A stretch of DNA of 32,111 nt from Bacteroidota bacterium (GTDB lineage: Bacteria > Bacteroidota > Bacteroidia > B-17B0 > Aurantibacillaceae), in NCBI GenBank assembly GCA_900299295.1, contig OMJH01000188.1, forward strand, positions 1-32,111, in the 5' to 3' direction. Under the pieces are notes generated by a model. The model made no database searches. It was given only the letters and a program-made list of their open reading frames with translations, and was not told the DNA's origin. Below are positions 8,134-17,043 of this stretch, one piece after another. Made by a program: the position numbers and the translations under genes. Positions within the stretch are counted from its first letter, which is position 1, and each line of letters starts with the position of its first letter.

Positions 8134-9429
8134 TTGCAAAAAAACGACCCCAAAATAATTCGTGCCTGGACCTTTTACGACTGGGCAAACTCAGTTTACC
8201 CTTTGGTTATTTCTTCTGCAGTTTTTCCGATTTTTTACGAGAGTAAAACAAGTTTTAAAGAAAATGGCGTTACTATTTACGATCAAATCAGTTTTCTTGG
8301 TCTACATTTTAAAAACACTGAATTCTACGCTTACCTCGTTTCGCTTTCATACATCGTTGTAGCCTTGCTCGCACCGGTCCTTTCAGGAATAGCGGATTAT
8401 TCGGGTAGCAAAAAAAAATTTTTGCAAGTATTCTGTTTAATTGGTGGGATTTCCAGTTCATTGCTTTATTTTTTTCAACCGCTTAAAACATCTGTCGGTA
8501 TTCCTGTTCAATTGGGAATAACCATTTTGCCCCTATTTTTTGCCAGCATCGGGTACTGGGGCAGCATAGTGTATTACAATGCTTATCTACCGGAAATTGC
8601 AGACCCGGAACATCATGACCGAATAAGTGCCCGGGGTTTTGCCATGGGTTATTTTGGCGGAGCTTTATTGTTGATCCTGATTCTCGTATTAACACCTCGA
8701 GTCCTTTCTTACAATGCAGGTTTTATTCTGGTTGGCATTTGGTGGATTGGATTTGCCCAACTAACATTCCGTCGACTTCCTAACACGCAACGTAAACACA
8801 AAAAAGAGGGACACATTTGGAAAATGGGATTTCTTGAATTCGGGAAAGTTTTGCAGGATATCCGAAAGCGAACAGCATTAAAAAGATACCTTGCCAGTTA
8901 TTTTATGTTCAATATGGCTGTTCAGACCGTGATGATTATGGCTACTGCCTTTGCAAATAAAGAAGTTCACGGAATCAAAACAGAGGATTTAATTATTAGC
9001 ATTTTACTGATTCAGTTTTTAGGTATAGCCGGTTCATTTCTTTTCTCCCGACTATCCGAAAAAATTGGCAACATTATCACACTGGGAATTGCCATTTTTA
9101 TCTGGATACTGCTTTGTATTGGTGTCTACGCCTGGGTATATTTTCCCTGGCAATTTTACATTGCTGCCGCGTTTGTCGGACTCGTGATGGGAGGAATTCA
9201 ATCAACTGCTCGGTCTACCTATTCAAAAATGTTACCCGAAACCGAAGATCATGCTTCATATTTCAGTTTTTTTGATGTAAGCGAAAAAATTGGATTAGCC
9301 ATTGGTACCTTTTCATTCGGATTCATTGAAGGCATGTTTAACATCAGAAGTTCCGTGTTGGCACTAATCTTCTTTTTCACGCTTGGCTTCCTATTACTGC
9401 TTCGCGTGGGTGCATTAAAAAAAGAATAA
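8134..9429 (+). CDS. MFS transporter, UMF1/Atg22-like family
   Basis: A 431-residue integral membrane protein with about 12 hydrophobic segments. It carries the FYDWANSVYPLVI N-terminal signature of the UMF1 (vacuole effluxer Atg22-like) branch of the major facilitator superfamily, and GGIQSTARSTYSKMLPE in the second half, another family hallmark. The start is TTG 8134, which gives MQKNDPKIIRAWTFYDWANS; no ATG precedes the conserved motif. The substrate is unknown; the eukaryotic relatives export amino acids from vacuoles, which cannot be carried over directly. It follows the ComA-like gene on the same strand, so export of a sulfonate or related metabolite is possible but speculative. Confidence 0.87.
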   Translation: MQKNDPKIIRAWTFYDWANSVYPLVISSAVFPIFYESKTSFKENGVTIYDQISFLGLHFKNTEFYAYLVSLSYIVVALLAPVLSGIADYSGSKKKFLQVFCLIGGISSSLLYFFQPLKTSVGIPVQLGITILPLFFASIGYWGSIVYYNAYLPEIADPEHHDRISARGFAMGYFGGALLLILILVLTPRVLSYNAGFILVGIWWIGFAQLTFRRLPNTQRKHKKEGHIWKMGFLEFGKVLQDIRKRTALKRYLASYFMFNMAVQTVMIMATAFANKEVHGIKTEDLIISILLIQFLGIAGSFLFSRLSEKIGNIITLGIAIFIWILLCIGVYAWVYFPWQFYIAAAFVGLVMGGIQSTARSTYSKMLPETEDHASYFSFFDVSEKIGLAIGTFSFGFIEGMFNIRSSVLALIFFFTLGFLLLLRVGALKKE

Positions 9430-9454
9430 CGATTGCTTTCAGTTCGGCAGGATG

Positions 9455-9483
9455 TTTGCCATTTCGCTTCCATTCAAACTTTG
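9455..9483 (+). promoter_or_regulatory. Possible promoter of the thioredoxin-like gene
   Basis: TTTG at 9455-9458, a 17-base spacer, then AAACTTTG at 9476-9483, which has one mismatch to TAnnTTTG. It ends 12 bases before ATG 9496. Confidence 0.35.
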
Positions 9484-9495
9484 TATATTTACCCT

Positions 9496-10110
9496 ATGAA
9501 AGTTAAATTAATTTTAGTGGCAACCATGGCAATAGCGATGGTTATTACGATGTGTTCTTTTTCAGGCGGAAAAGATAATCATGGCCTAATTAAGTGGATA
9601 AGTTTTGGTGAAGCTGTTGAATTATCTAAAAAGGAACCCCGAATGATTATGATTGATATTTTTACCACATGGTGTGGGCCTTGTAAAATGCTCTCAGCAA
9701 ATACTTTTGGCAACCAAGCAATTGCAAATTACATGAACCGTAACTTTTACTGCGTTCGTTTTGATGCTGAAACCCATGACACCCTGCGCTTTTACATGGA
9801 TGTTCCTGACACGATTCGAACCTCTTCCGGTGCTATCAAAAAAATTGAAAAAAAGAAACAACAATACAGTTACACAAATGTTGCAGGCGGCCAACGTGGA
9901 ACGCATCAGTTTGCAGTTTCAATTTTAGAGGGCTATCGAATTGCTTACCCATCGATGGTTTTTTTATCGAAAAAAATTCAGCGAGTTGACGTGGTACAAG
10001 GGTATCTGGAACCCAAACAATTTGAACCTATAATGAAATTTTACGGATCCGGATTCTGGGAAACCGGTAACTATCAGGACTTTCAACGCACTTTTAAATC
10101 TGAATTTTAG
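9496..10110 (+). CDS. Envelope-anchored thioredoxin-fold protein
   Basis: A 204-residue protein whose N-terminus is a hydrophobic export segment (about residues 3-20, ending in Met-Cys-Ser). The Cys20 context ITMC is a poor lipobox, so it may be a signal anchor instead of a lipoprotein. The redox motif is W59-C60-G61-P62-C63, giving a disulfide reductase or isomerase of the periplasm. Between the active site and the cis-Pro region (AYPSMVFLS) is a Lys-rich insertion of about 40 residues (GAIKKIEKKKQQ), longer than in classical thioredoxin. ATG 9496 is preferred because an in-frame upstream start would place 21 non-signal residues before the export segment. The next gene starts two bases after the stop codon, so they form a pair. 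Confidence 0.83.
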   Translation: MKVKLILVATMAIAMVITMCSFSGGKDNHGLIKWISFGEAVELSKKEPRMIMIDIFTTWCGPCKMLSANTFGNQAIANYMNRNFYCVRFDAETHDTLRFYMDVPDTIRTSSGAIKKIEKKKQQYSYTNVAGGQRGTHQFAVSILEGYRIAYPSMVFLSKKIQRVDVVQGYLEPKQFEPIMKFYGSGFWETGNYQDFQRTFKSEF

Positions 10111-10111
10111 A

Positions 10112-10447
10112 ATGGATTTAAAAAAACGCCTGACGGAAATTCTTCATGATAAAGGTTATACTTACTCTGATTTATCCCTGCACCTACAGTTATCAGAAAA
10201 CGAATTGGATGCTGCGCTTGAAGAAGGTAAATTGGAGATTCAGACAATTGAAAAAATTTCGAAAGACCTACAAATTCCTCTTTACAGTTTTTTTCGCATT
10301 CCGGAAAATTATAATAGTCAAAACAAACCCTGGTTCACGACCAAATTGTGGGAAGAAAATTGCGAGAGTTTAAAGAAACGTATTGCTGATTTAGAATTAC
10401 AGGTAGAATTGCTTTCCGACGAATTAAAGAAACGCAAAAGCTCTTGA
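10112..10447 (+). CDS. Small protein with N-terminal HTH-like and C-terminal coiled-coil regions
   Basis: A 111-residue protein. Residues 1-60 have the periodicity of an XRE/Cro-type helix-turn-helix (KRLTEILHDKGYTYSDLSLH, then ISKDLQIPLYSFF). Residues 80-111 form a charged heptad-like helix (CESLKKRIADLELQVELLSD) suited to dimerisation. It starts one base after the thioredoxin-like gene's stop, so it is translated from the same message. DNA binding is plausible but unproven. Many small Bacteroidota proteins of this build are annotated only as transcriptional regulators. Confidence 0.7.
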   Translation: MDLKKRLTEILHDKGYTYSDLSLHLQLSENELDAALEEGKLEIQTIEKISKDLQIPLYSFFRIPENYNSQNKPWFTTKLWEENCESLKKRIADLELQVELLSDELKKRKSS

Positions 10448-10464
10448 TTTGGCCAGACATAAGG

Positions 10465-10495
10465 TTTGGCAGGAATGAATAAATTCTTAATTTTG
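10465..10495 (+). promoter_or_regulatory. Promoter of tRNA-Ser
   Basis: TTTG (10465-10468), a 19-base spacer, then TAATTTTG (10488-10495) match the Bacteroidota consensus with ideal spacing. The predicted start near 10499 lies about 20 bases before the mature tRNA. Confidence 0.75.
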
Positions 10496-10518
10496 GCGAC
10501 CAATCGATTTTGATTGTT

Positions 10519-10609
10519 GGAGAAGTGGGTGAGTGGCTGAAACCAACGGTTTGCTAAACCGTCATACGGGCTTAAACCTGTATCGGGGGTTCGAATCCCC
10601 CCTTCTCCG
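10519..10609 (+). tRNA. tRNA-Ser(GCU)
   Basis: A 91-nt class II tRNA. The acceptor stem GGAGAAG pairs with CTTCTCC (10602-10608), with discriminator G at 10609. The anticodon loop TTGCTAA gives anticodon GCT at 10553-10555, reading AGC/AGU serine codons. A long variable arm (ATACGGGCTTAAACCTGTAT) confirms a serine-type tRNA, and the T arm GGGGGTTCGAATCCCCC is perfect. CCA is not encoded. Confidence 0.96.
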
Positions 10610-10624
10610 CTGATAAATTAAATG

Positions 10625-10655
10625 AAGCCCCGCTATTGCGGGGCTTTTTATTTTT
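10625..10655 (+). terminator. Rho-independent terminator after tRNA-Ser
   Basis: The stem AAGCCCCGC / GCGGGGCTT (nine pairs) has a TATT loop at 10634-10637 and is followed by a T-rich tail. Confidence 0.9.
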
Positions 10656-10695
10656 CGAAAATGCTGAAAGTTTGCTTTCCACAATTTATAGGAAT

Positions 10696-10956
10696 ATGTT
10701 TCGATTGAACTGTGTTACAAAATTTGCATTCAAAATTGGAAAGCACAAAGATTTTGCAGGCATTAGTTATCTCCAATTTCCATTGAACCCAAATTTTCAT
10801 AAACCCCGGTTATTTTTCGACTCAAATTTATTCTTTGAAGTAAGTAAACATTTAAATTTTACCATACATTACGATTTCAATTACGATGAATATAGAGCCT
10901 TACCAATTGAAAATTTTTATTATAATCTGAACCTGGGAATTCTGATTAAAAAATAA
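10696..10956 (+). pseudogene. Probable remnant: C-terminal piece of an outer-membrane beta-barrel protein
   Basis: An 86-residue open frame from ATG 10696 that reads like the final strands of a small beta-barrel. It has alternating hydrophobic and aromatic residues (KPRLFFDSNLFFEVSKHLNF, DFNYDEYRALPIENFYYNLN) and ends in a short strand GILIKK. It resembles the C-terminal end of DUF481 (YdiY-like) outer-membrane proteins. There is no signal peptide; upstream the frame runs straight into the tRNA terminator, so the N-terminal two thirds are missing. Most simply it is a relic left by a deletion next to the tRNA gene. It could also be a short genuine protein, but no promoter or export signal supports that. 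The family assignment is tentative. Confidence 0.4.
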
Positions 10957-11106
10957 ATTGTGCAGTAAGTTTAATGTGATTTTTATATTTTGCTTTTAGA
11001 TGTTTTTAATTATTCATTTTTACTTTAAATAAAATCCATCAAAAAAGTAAAAAATACAGCATTTGAAATAAAAAAATTATAATAGTTTACCGAATTTTAC
11101 AGAATC

Positions 11107-12375
11107 ATGTTAACAGTTATTATTCTGGTTTTTGTCATAGGGTATTTTTTTATTACGCTTGAGCACCTTGTGAAAATAAACAAAACCGCAACAGCCCTGC
11201 TTACCGGCGTGCTTTGCTGGTCATTATTTATTGTATCTAATTCAGACCCTCACAGCATTTCTGAAAAACTTGCAGAGCACATAGGTGAAATAGCAGGAAT
11301 AATATTTTTCTTAATGGGTGCAATGACCATTGTAGAGCTAATTGATGCACACGATGGGTTTGAAGTAATTATAAGTGCGATTTCAACGAATAACAAAAAA
11401 AAATTGATTTGGATTATTTGTATTTTCAGTTTTTTCCTTTCCGCAATTTTAGACAATCTTACCACCACCATTGTTATGGTAACATTGCTCAGAAAATTAA
11501 TCGCGGATAAAAAAGACCGGATGCTTTTCGTTGGAATGGTGGTTATCGCCGCAAATGCAGGCGGCGCATGGTCGCCAATCGGCGACGTAACAACAACCAT
11601 GCTTTGGATTGGAGGACAGATAACCACAATGAACATAATCCAAAATTTAATTTTACCAAGTTTCATCTGTCTGATCGCACCTTTAACCGTTGTAAGTTTT
11701 ATGCTGAAAGGTAAAGCTGATAAACCGACAACCACAGATAAAAAAACCAAACCGCTGGCCTCACCAAAAGACAGAAATATTATTTTTTTCTCAGGATTAG
11801 GCATTTTGCTTTGCGTTCCCATATTCAAAACCATCACTCACCTACCCCCGTTCATGGGAATGCTTTTAGGACTAGGCTTGGTTTGGATAATTTCAGAGTT
11901 CATTCATAAGGATAAAGATCAAGCGGATAAAGACAATTATTCAGTACTTCACGCCTTACAGAAAATAGATATGCCTAGTGTTTTGTTTTTTCTTGGAATC
12001 CTTATATCGATTTCGGCACTTCAATCAACCGGGCAACTCGCGCAATTTGCTTCTATGATGAATGAAAAAATCGGTAATTTAAACCTAATTGTTCTTTCTA
12101 TTGGCTTGCTATCCGCCATTGTTGATAATGTACCACTCGTTGCTGCTTCAATGGGTATGTATGATTTACAAACTTATCCAACCGATCATTACTTCTGGCA
12201 ATTTCTTGCCTACTGTGCCGGAACAGGTGGAAGCACATTAATTATTGGATCAGCAGCCGGAGTCTCAGCTATGGGACTGGAAAAGATTGATTTTTTCTGG
12301 TATCTCAAAAAAATAAGTTGGCTTGCACTCATCGGATACCTGGCGGGGGCGGTTGTTTATATGCTTTTCAGCTGA
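11107..12375 (+). CDS. nhaD: Na+/H+ antiporter, NhaD family
   Basis: A 422-residue integral membrane protein with about 11-12 hydrophobic segments. NhaD/ion transporter superfamily motifs are present: GEIAGIIFFLMGAMTIVELID, AILDNLTTTIVMVTLLRKL, the conserved NAGGAWSPIGDVTTTMLWI, and SAIVDNVPLVAASMGMY in the second repeat, with its buried Asp and Asn. It exchanges external protons for internal sodium and supports pH and salt homeostasis. The start is ATG 11107. The 150 bases upstream are AT-rich and have TTTG at 11062-11065, but no convincing -7 element. The final hydrophobic segment reaches the C-terminus. Confidence 0.92.
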   Translation: MLTVIILVFVIGYFFITLEHLVKINKTATALLTGVLCWSLFIVSNSDPHSISEKLAEHIGEIAGIIFFLMGAMTIVELIDAHDGFEVIISAISTNNKKKLIWIICIFSFFLSAILDNLTTTIVMVTLLRKLIADKKDRMLFVGMVVIAANAGGAWSPIGDVTTTMLWIGGQITTMNIIQNLILPSFICLIAPLTVVSFMLKGKADKPTTTDKKTKPLASPKDRNIIFFSGLGILLCVPIFKTITHLPPFMGMLLGLGLVWIISEFIHKDKDQADKDNYSVLHALQKIDMPSVLFFLGILISISALQSTGQLAQFASMMNEKIGNLNLIVLSIGLLSAIVDNVPLVAASMGMYDLQTYPTDHYFWQFLAYCAGTGGSTLIIGSAAGVSAMGLEKIDFFWYLKKISWLALIGYLAGAVVYMLFS

Positions 12376-12646
12376 TGAAATAAGTTGTGCAAAATTAATT
12401 GAACATTACTTCGCTTTTTATCCATTTTTAGTATTGAATTCAATCTTACCTGTCAGAAACCTGAACTGATATAAAGTTGCTAATTAAGTTAGGCGGCAGG
12501 TAATGAAATCCGATAATCGGTTATAAAATCCGATTCTGAAAATCAAGATTTAGAACTCATTTTTTTAAAAATAACACTTCACTATGTAACTGAAATAGCC
12601 GCATTCAAAATTAAATCAGTGCAACTGAATTTTTTTAAAAAAAAAT
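12376..12646. other. Gene-free region between convergent nhaD and the T9SS protein gene
   Basis: No coding potential and no GC-rich terminator. It holds a perfect small palindrome CCGAT-A-ATCGG at 12510-12520 and a T-tract/A-tract next to the stop of the minus-strand gene (12628-12648) that might serve as a weak terminator. Nothing else was recognised. Confidence 0.4.
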
Positions 12647-15331
12647 TTAACGAACAATAAATTTTTTAACCTCGGTAAACATACCGGTTCGAATTACCGC
12701 AAAATACAACCCTGAATTCAATTCAAGATTTATTCCGATTTTTTCATTCCAAACAAAAGAGCCTTCCATCACGCTTTGTCCTTTTACATCTACCACAGAA
12801 ACAGATATCGTAGTTAATTTATTAATCCCGTCATTCATGGCTATTGTAAATTTTCCGTCATTAACGGAAGGATATAAATTCACCTTCGAAACTGGTAGCT
12901 TTTGCTCATATCCTCCAACAAATACATCCAAATCTGCTGCCCATATTCCTCTCCCAAACGATGAAACGTAAACTTTATTCAATGCCAAATTGAATTCAAT
13001 ATCGGTGACAATTACGTTAGGTAAACCTAGGCTTTGGTTCACCCAGTTACTTGTTCCTGAATACAACATCCAAACACCAATGTCGCTTGCAATTATCAGA
13101 TGATTGGTTCCCGGAATTTGCTTAATGCAATTCACCGGTATGTTTGGTAAATTATATGAAATGTTTACCCACGAGTTTCCACCATCAACGCTTCGAAAAA
13201 CTTTATTACCTGAACTGAAACCCGCCATTGTCACATAAATTTCGGCAGCATTGCTTTCACTTAACTCAACGCCGGTATAATATAATGAATCAGGCAAACC
13301 TGGCGTAATATCATTCCAATTTGCACCACCGTTTTGTGTCACCCATAAACTTCCGCTAATTCCATATTCATATCGAACGCGACGTGCCGCAATTATTGCA
13401 TCCGCATTGCTTTTCCCTACAGCTAGCGCTGAAATTTCATTTTGATACAGCGGATCAAATGGAAAATTTGAAATTGCGTTCCATGAATTTCCTCCATCAG
13501 TTGACTTATTTACATTTCCATATCCAACATACAAAATGCCTTGCTGATTCTTATCTGAAATTATTGGCGTTGTCCATTCTGCATTCTCCCCGCCCACATT
13601 AGTACCCAAGTAAAAAAACGATTGTCCGCCATCCATCGTTGCAGCAAAATCACCGAATTGAGAGGAACAAATAAACGATCCTAGTAAAGAGGTATCCATT
13701 ACATTATCCATTCCGTCGCCGCCGTTAACAGTAGCCCAGGTGTTACCATCAAAATAAAAAGACGCATTATCTTGTGCCCCGACAACAAGTTCCCCTGAAC
13801 TTGTTTTAGACGATGAAAGCCGATAAAATGATGTTGATTGAATTCCATCATTCAATTGGGTCCACTGTGTTGGCCAGGAGTTTCCTGCATTTGCTGATGA
13901 CCATGACTGAGAAACAATTGATGAAGTTCGCCAAATCCCTCCATCAGTTGATACGTAATAATACCCAGTCAATGGCTGATAACTGATGTCGTGAATATCG
14001 GCATGGATTGAAGGTCCATAACTGGTGGTCCAGTGTCCACAAGGCTCAAATGAATTTGCACCATCGGCGGACTTCCAGATATTTATCCCGCCAACAAAAA
14101 CAATATCCTTATTGGCCGGATCAACAAGTAAAGCAAGATCGTATGTTCCCTGACCCCCCGTATTATTTCCTTCACCGTATTCAAGCAAATTCAAGGAATT
14201 GTATTTTAAGACCCATGTTAATCCGGCATCGTTGGATTTATAAATACCATACATCCCATTTTGAATATCAGTGGCGATTGCATAAATACATGTGTTATCA
14301 GTTGGCGCAATGGCCAATCGAATGCGTTGCACAGTTCCTTGAAAAGGAATTCCCGTATTTAGCATTGTCCATGTCAATCCAAAATCCATTGACTTGTATA
14401 TTGCCGCGCTACCTGTGTTTGAATTTTTCACCCAACCACTAGCCGCATAAAGCGTATTCGGTGAAAGTGGATCTTGTTGTAAATCCCAGAAAAGGGAATC
14501 CAGAATTTTATTCCATGATGTCCCTCCATCGATTGAACGATACATTCCGCTTACACCGCAAGCGACAAGTTTATTACTATTTAAAGGATCAACAACAACC
14601 CTACGAATTAACGAAGCATCTCCGTTAGTTAATTGAAATGTAAGACCAGTAGCATTCCAGGATAATCCGCCGTCAGTTGATTTGTATACCCCGATTCCGT
14701 AATGCGTATTTCTTTTCCTTCCGTTAAGAAACAATCCAAAACCTATGTATTCAAAATCACAAACCGAAACATAAAGCGTATTGGTATTTTGAGGATCAAT
14801 GCATATGTCACTAATGCGTGTGATTGGCAAATTATCGGTTAACGGAATGAAAGATTGACCATTATTGGTTGTTTTCCACAATCCGCCCTGTGCAACGCCA
14901 ACATAAAAAGTAGTTGATGAGGAAGGATCGAAGGCCATGCAGTTCACACGACCCATTCCGTTTGTCATATAACCTGTAAGATTTGTTGGCAAAGCGGAAG
15001 GCCCTACCGGATACCAACTGCCGGTATTTGTTTTTCCTAAAGAAAAAAATTGCTTTTGATGAGCATTTTCTAAACAAGCAGAAATATATTCAGCAGGATT
15101 TCCCGGTTCGCCATTTCCATCGCAATGAAATTGAGTTTCCTGTTCCCAGCGTTTGAAAGATTTCCAGTAGCGTTCGTGTGAAAGATCTCGGTTTTTTTTC
15201 CAGCCGTTAAACTCCTTTTGTAAATTTTTGAAGTTTGCATTATTTTTTTCTGGAATGGAAAAGAAAGTCTGTGCCTCAGAAAAAACAAAGGCAATGAAAA
15301 AAAAGAGCACGAAAGAAAATTGTTTTTTCAT
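12647..15331 (-). CDS. Secreted Asp-box (BNR/VPS10-like) beta-propeller protein with T9SS sorting domain
   Basis: An 894-residue secreted protein. Signal peptide MKKQFSFVLFFFIAFVFSEAQ is followed by about ten Asp-box repeats of the S-x-D-x-G-x-x-W type, such as STDGGLSWNA, SIDGGTSWNK, STDGGNSWNA and SVDGGNSWVN. These indicate sialidase/sortilin-like propeller folds. The last 75 residues (from PVSKVNLYPSVNDGKFTIAM to VKKFIVR) are a type A Por secretion-system C-terminal domain. The mature protein should therefore cross the outer membrane by the type IX system and be anchored or released. Asp-box propellers bind or cleave glycans or merely serve as scaffolds; the sialidase catalytic residues cannot be confirmed. 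ATG 15331 is chosen over the GTG three codons upstream because of the signal peptide and the -7 element. Confidence 0.87.
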   Translation of the reverse strand: MKKQFSFVLFFFIAFVFSEAQTFFSIPEKNNANFKNLQKEFNGWKKNRDLSHERYWKSFKRWEQETQFHCDGNGEPGNPAEYISACLENAHQKQFFSLGKTNTGSWYPVGPSALPTNLTGYMTNGMGRVNCMAFDPSSSTTFYVGVAQGGLWKTTNNGQSFIPLTDNLPITRISDICIDPQNTNTLYVSVCDFEYIGFGLFLNGRKRNTHYGIGVYKSTDGGLSWNATGLTFQLTNGDASLIRRVVVDPLNSNKLVACGVSGMYRSIDGGTSWNKILDSLFWDLQQDPLSPNTLYAASGWVKNSNTGSAAIYKSMDFGLTWTMLNTGIPFQGTVQRIRLAIAPTDNTCIYAIATDIQNGMYGIYKSNDAGLTWVLKYNSLNLLEYGEGNNTGGQGTYDLALLVDPANKDIVFVGGINIWKSADGANSFEPCGHWTTSYGPSIHADIHDISYQPLTGYYYVSTDGGIWRTSSIVSQSWSSANAGNSWPTQWTQLNDGIQSTSFYRLSSSKTSSGELVVGAQDNASFYFDGNTWATVNGGDGMDNVMDTSLLGSFICSSQFGDFAATMDGGQSFFYLGTNVGGENAEWTTPIISDKNQQGILYVGYGNVNKSTDGGNSWNAISNFPFDPLYQNEISALAVGKSNADAIIAARRVRYEYGISGSLWVTQNGGANWNDITPGLPDSLYYTGVELSESNAAEIYVTMAGFSSGNKVFRSVDGGNSWVNISYNLPNIPVNCIKQIPGTNHLIIASDIGVWMLYSGTSNWVNQSLGLPNVIVTDIEFNLALNKVYVSSFGRGIWAADLDVFVGGYEQKLPVSKVNLYPSVNDGKFTIAMNDGINKLTTISVSVVDVKGQSVMEGSFVWNEKIGINLELNSGLYFAVIRTGMFTEVKKFIVR

Positions 15332-15347
15332 GGTAATCACTTACCCT

Positions 15348-15355
15348 CAAAAGTA
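15348..15355 (-). promoter_or_regulatory. -7 element of the T9SS propeller gene
   Basis: TACTTTTG on the minus strand is a perfect TAnnTTTG match. It ends 16 bases before ATG 15331. No clear -33 element was found. Confidence 0.45.
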
Positions 15356-15393
15356 GCGAATTAACAACATAAAAATAAGCGGCCTGCTTTTGA

Positions 15394-16974
15394 TTAAAAT
15401 TCGCTTTTAAAATAAAACTGTATGTCCGGATTTTTCTCCTGCGTCATTTGCAACAACCAAGCAGATTCAGCCATAAAAACCGGACGTTCTTCTTTATCGT
15501 AGGCAATGTAATTCGCTTTATCCTCAATGAAATCTTCCAGTTTTTTCTTGTCATCGCAATCAATCCAACAAGCTTTATGCATATTGTAGGATTCGAAGTT
15601 ACAACTGGCATTATACTCTCCTTTCAGTCGAAACTGAATAACTTCAAACTGAAGGGCTCCTACAGTGCCCAGAATTTTTCGGCCATCTACTTTTCGTGTA
15701 AACAACTGGGCAACGCCTTCATCTGTTAACTGTTCTAAACCTTTCTGCAATTGTTTCGATTTCATGGGGTCAGTGTTAACAACAAACCGGAATAATTCAG
15801 GAGAAAAACTTGGAATTCCTTTGAAATTTAATTCTGCACCCTCCGTCATTGTATCACCAATCTTGAAATTACCTGCATCGTACAAACCAACAATATCGCC
15901 CGGATAAGCCTCATCAATCACGGATTTATCCTGAGCCATAAAAGCTGTGGGATTGGAAAATCGGAGTTCTTTTTTGTCACGCACATGATGATAGTATTTG
16001 TTTCGTTCAAATTTTCCCGAACAAATACGCAAGAAGGCGATTCGATCACGATGCTTTGGATCAAGATTCGCATGAATCTTAAAAACAAACCCGCTAAACT
16101 TCTTGTCAAATGGAGAAACATCATTTTGATCGGTTTCACGAGAACGGGGAAATGGAGAAATTCGAACAAAGCAATCCAGTAATTCTTTCACTCCAAAATT
16201 ATTTACTGCGCTCCCAAAAAACACCGGACAAATAGAACCTTGCTGGTAATCGTTTGCGCTGAACTCAGGATAAACGGATTCAATTATTTCAACTTCCTCC
16301 CTTAATTTATCTGCAAAATCTCCACTGATAAAATTTTCAAGAGAACCATCTTTTAAATTTCTTACTTCAATCGTATCCTCAACAATCTGTTTGTTTTCGC
16401 CTCTGAACAAATTCAGTTTTTTTTCATATAAATTATAAACGCCCTTAAACGATTTACCGATACCGATAGGCCAGGAAAGCGGCCGAACCTTAATCTTCAA
16501 TTCTTTTTCAATTTCATCCAGCAAGTCAAAGGCATCGCGCCCTTCGCGATCCATTTTATTGATAAAAACAATCACAGGAGTATTTCGCATACGACAAACC
16601 TCAAGCAATTTTCGTGTTTGCGGCTCAACACCCTTCACGCAATCAATCACCATGATGGCGCTGTCAACCGCGGTTAAAGTCCGATATGTATCTTCGGCAA
16701 AATCCTCGTGACCGGGAGTATCCAGAATATTTACTTTATATCCCTCGTATTCAAAAGCCATAACGGATGTGGCAACAGAAATTCCGCGCTGACGTTCAAT
16801 CTCCATAAAATCTGAGGTTGTATGCTTTTTAATTTTATTAGACTTAACAGCTCCTGCAACCTGTATCGCTCCGCCGAACAACAATAATTTTTCTGTTAAG
16901 GTTGTTTTTCCTGCATCAGGATGAGCGATAATTCCAAATGTTTTCCTTCGCTTGATTTCGTCCTCGATATTCAT
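15394..16974 (-). CDS. prfC: Peptide chain release factor 3
   Basis: A 526-residue translational GTPase that recycles RF1/RF2 after peptide release. G-domain motifs are in order: [17 protein letters not shown] (P-loop), [12 protein letters not shown] (switch I), [16 protein letters not shown] (G3) and [10 protein letters not shown] (G4). RF3-specific regions [17 protein letters not shown] and [26 protein letters not shown] follow. The length equals the family norm and it lacks the extra C-terminal domains of EF-G. ATG 16974 follows closely the terminator of the preceding lipoprotein gene, so prfC has its own promoter, which I could not locate with confidence. Confidence 0.96.
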   Translation of the reverse strand: MNIEDEIKRRKTFGIIAHPDAGKTTLTEKLLLFGGAIQVAGAVKSNKIKKHTTSDFMEIERQRGISVATSVMAFEYEGYKVNILDTPGHEDFAEDTYRTLTAVDSAIMVIDCVKGVEPQTRKLLEVCRMRNTPVIVFINKMDREGRDAFDLLDEIEKELKIKVRPLSWPIGIGKSFKGVYNLYEKKLNLFRGENKQIVEDTIEVRNLKDGSLENFISGDFADKLREEVEIIESVYPEFSANDYQQGSICPVFFGSAVNNFGVKELLDCFVRISPFPRSRETDQNDVSPFDKKFSGFVFKIHANLDPKHRDRIAFLRICSGKFERNKYYHHVRDKKELRFSNPTAFMAQDKSVIDEAYPGDIVGLYDAGNFKIGDTMTEGAELNFKGIPSFSPELFRFVVNTDPMKSKQLQKGLEQLTDEGVAQLFTRKVDGRKILGTVGALQFEVIQFRLKGEYNASCNFESYNMHKACWIDCDDKKKLEDFIEDKANYIAYDKEERPVFMAESAWLLQMTQEKNPDIQFYFKSEF

Positions 16975-16991
16975 GGGGTTTATAAAGTGCT

Positions 16992-17026
16992 AAAAATAAA
17001 AAACCTCCGGAAAATTTATCCGGAGG
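16992..17026 (-). terminator. Rho-independent terminator of the coiled-coil lipoprotein gene
   Basis: On the minus strand CCTCCGG (17026-17020) pairs with CCGGAGG (17010-17004) around a nine-base loop and is followed by TTTTTTATTTTT. It lies between the lipoprotein stop and the prfC start. Confidence 0.85.
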
Positions 17027-17043
17027 CTTGAACATACAATTAA

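Noticed and set aside
11250-11837. A 195-residue open frame on the minus strand inside nhaD
   Set aside because: It lies wholly opposite a strongly conserved membrane protein and its sequence has no domain, signal or promoter; it is a shadow of the hydrophobic codons of nhaD.
12510-12520. Palindrome CCGAT-A-ATCGG downstream of nhaD considered as a terminator or operator
   Set aside because: The hairpin would have too small a loop, there is no T tail, and it sits between convergent gene ends where an operator has no target.
14008-14442. A 144-residue plus-strand open frame inside the T9SS propeller gene
   Set aside because: It is antisense to well-formed Asp-box repeats and shows an unnatural His/Gln/Tyr-rich composition.
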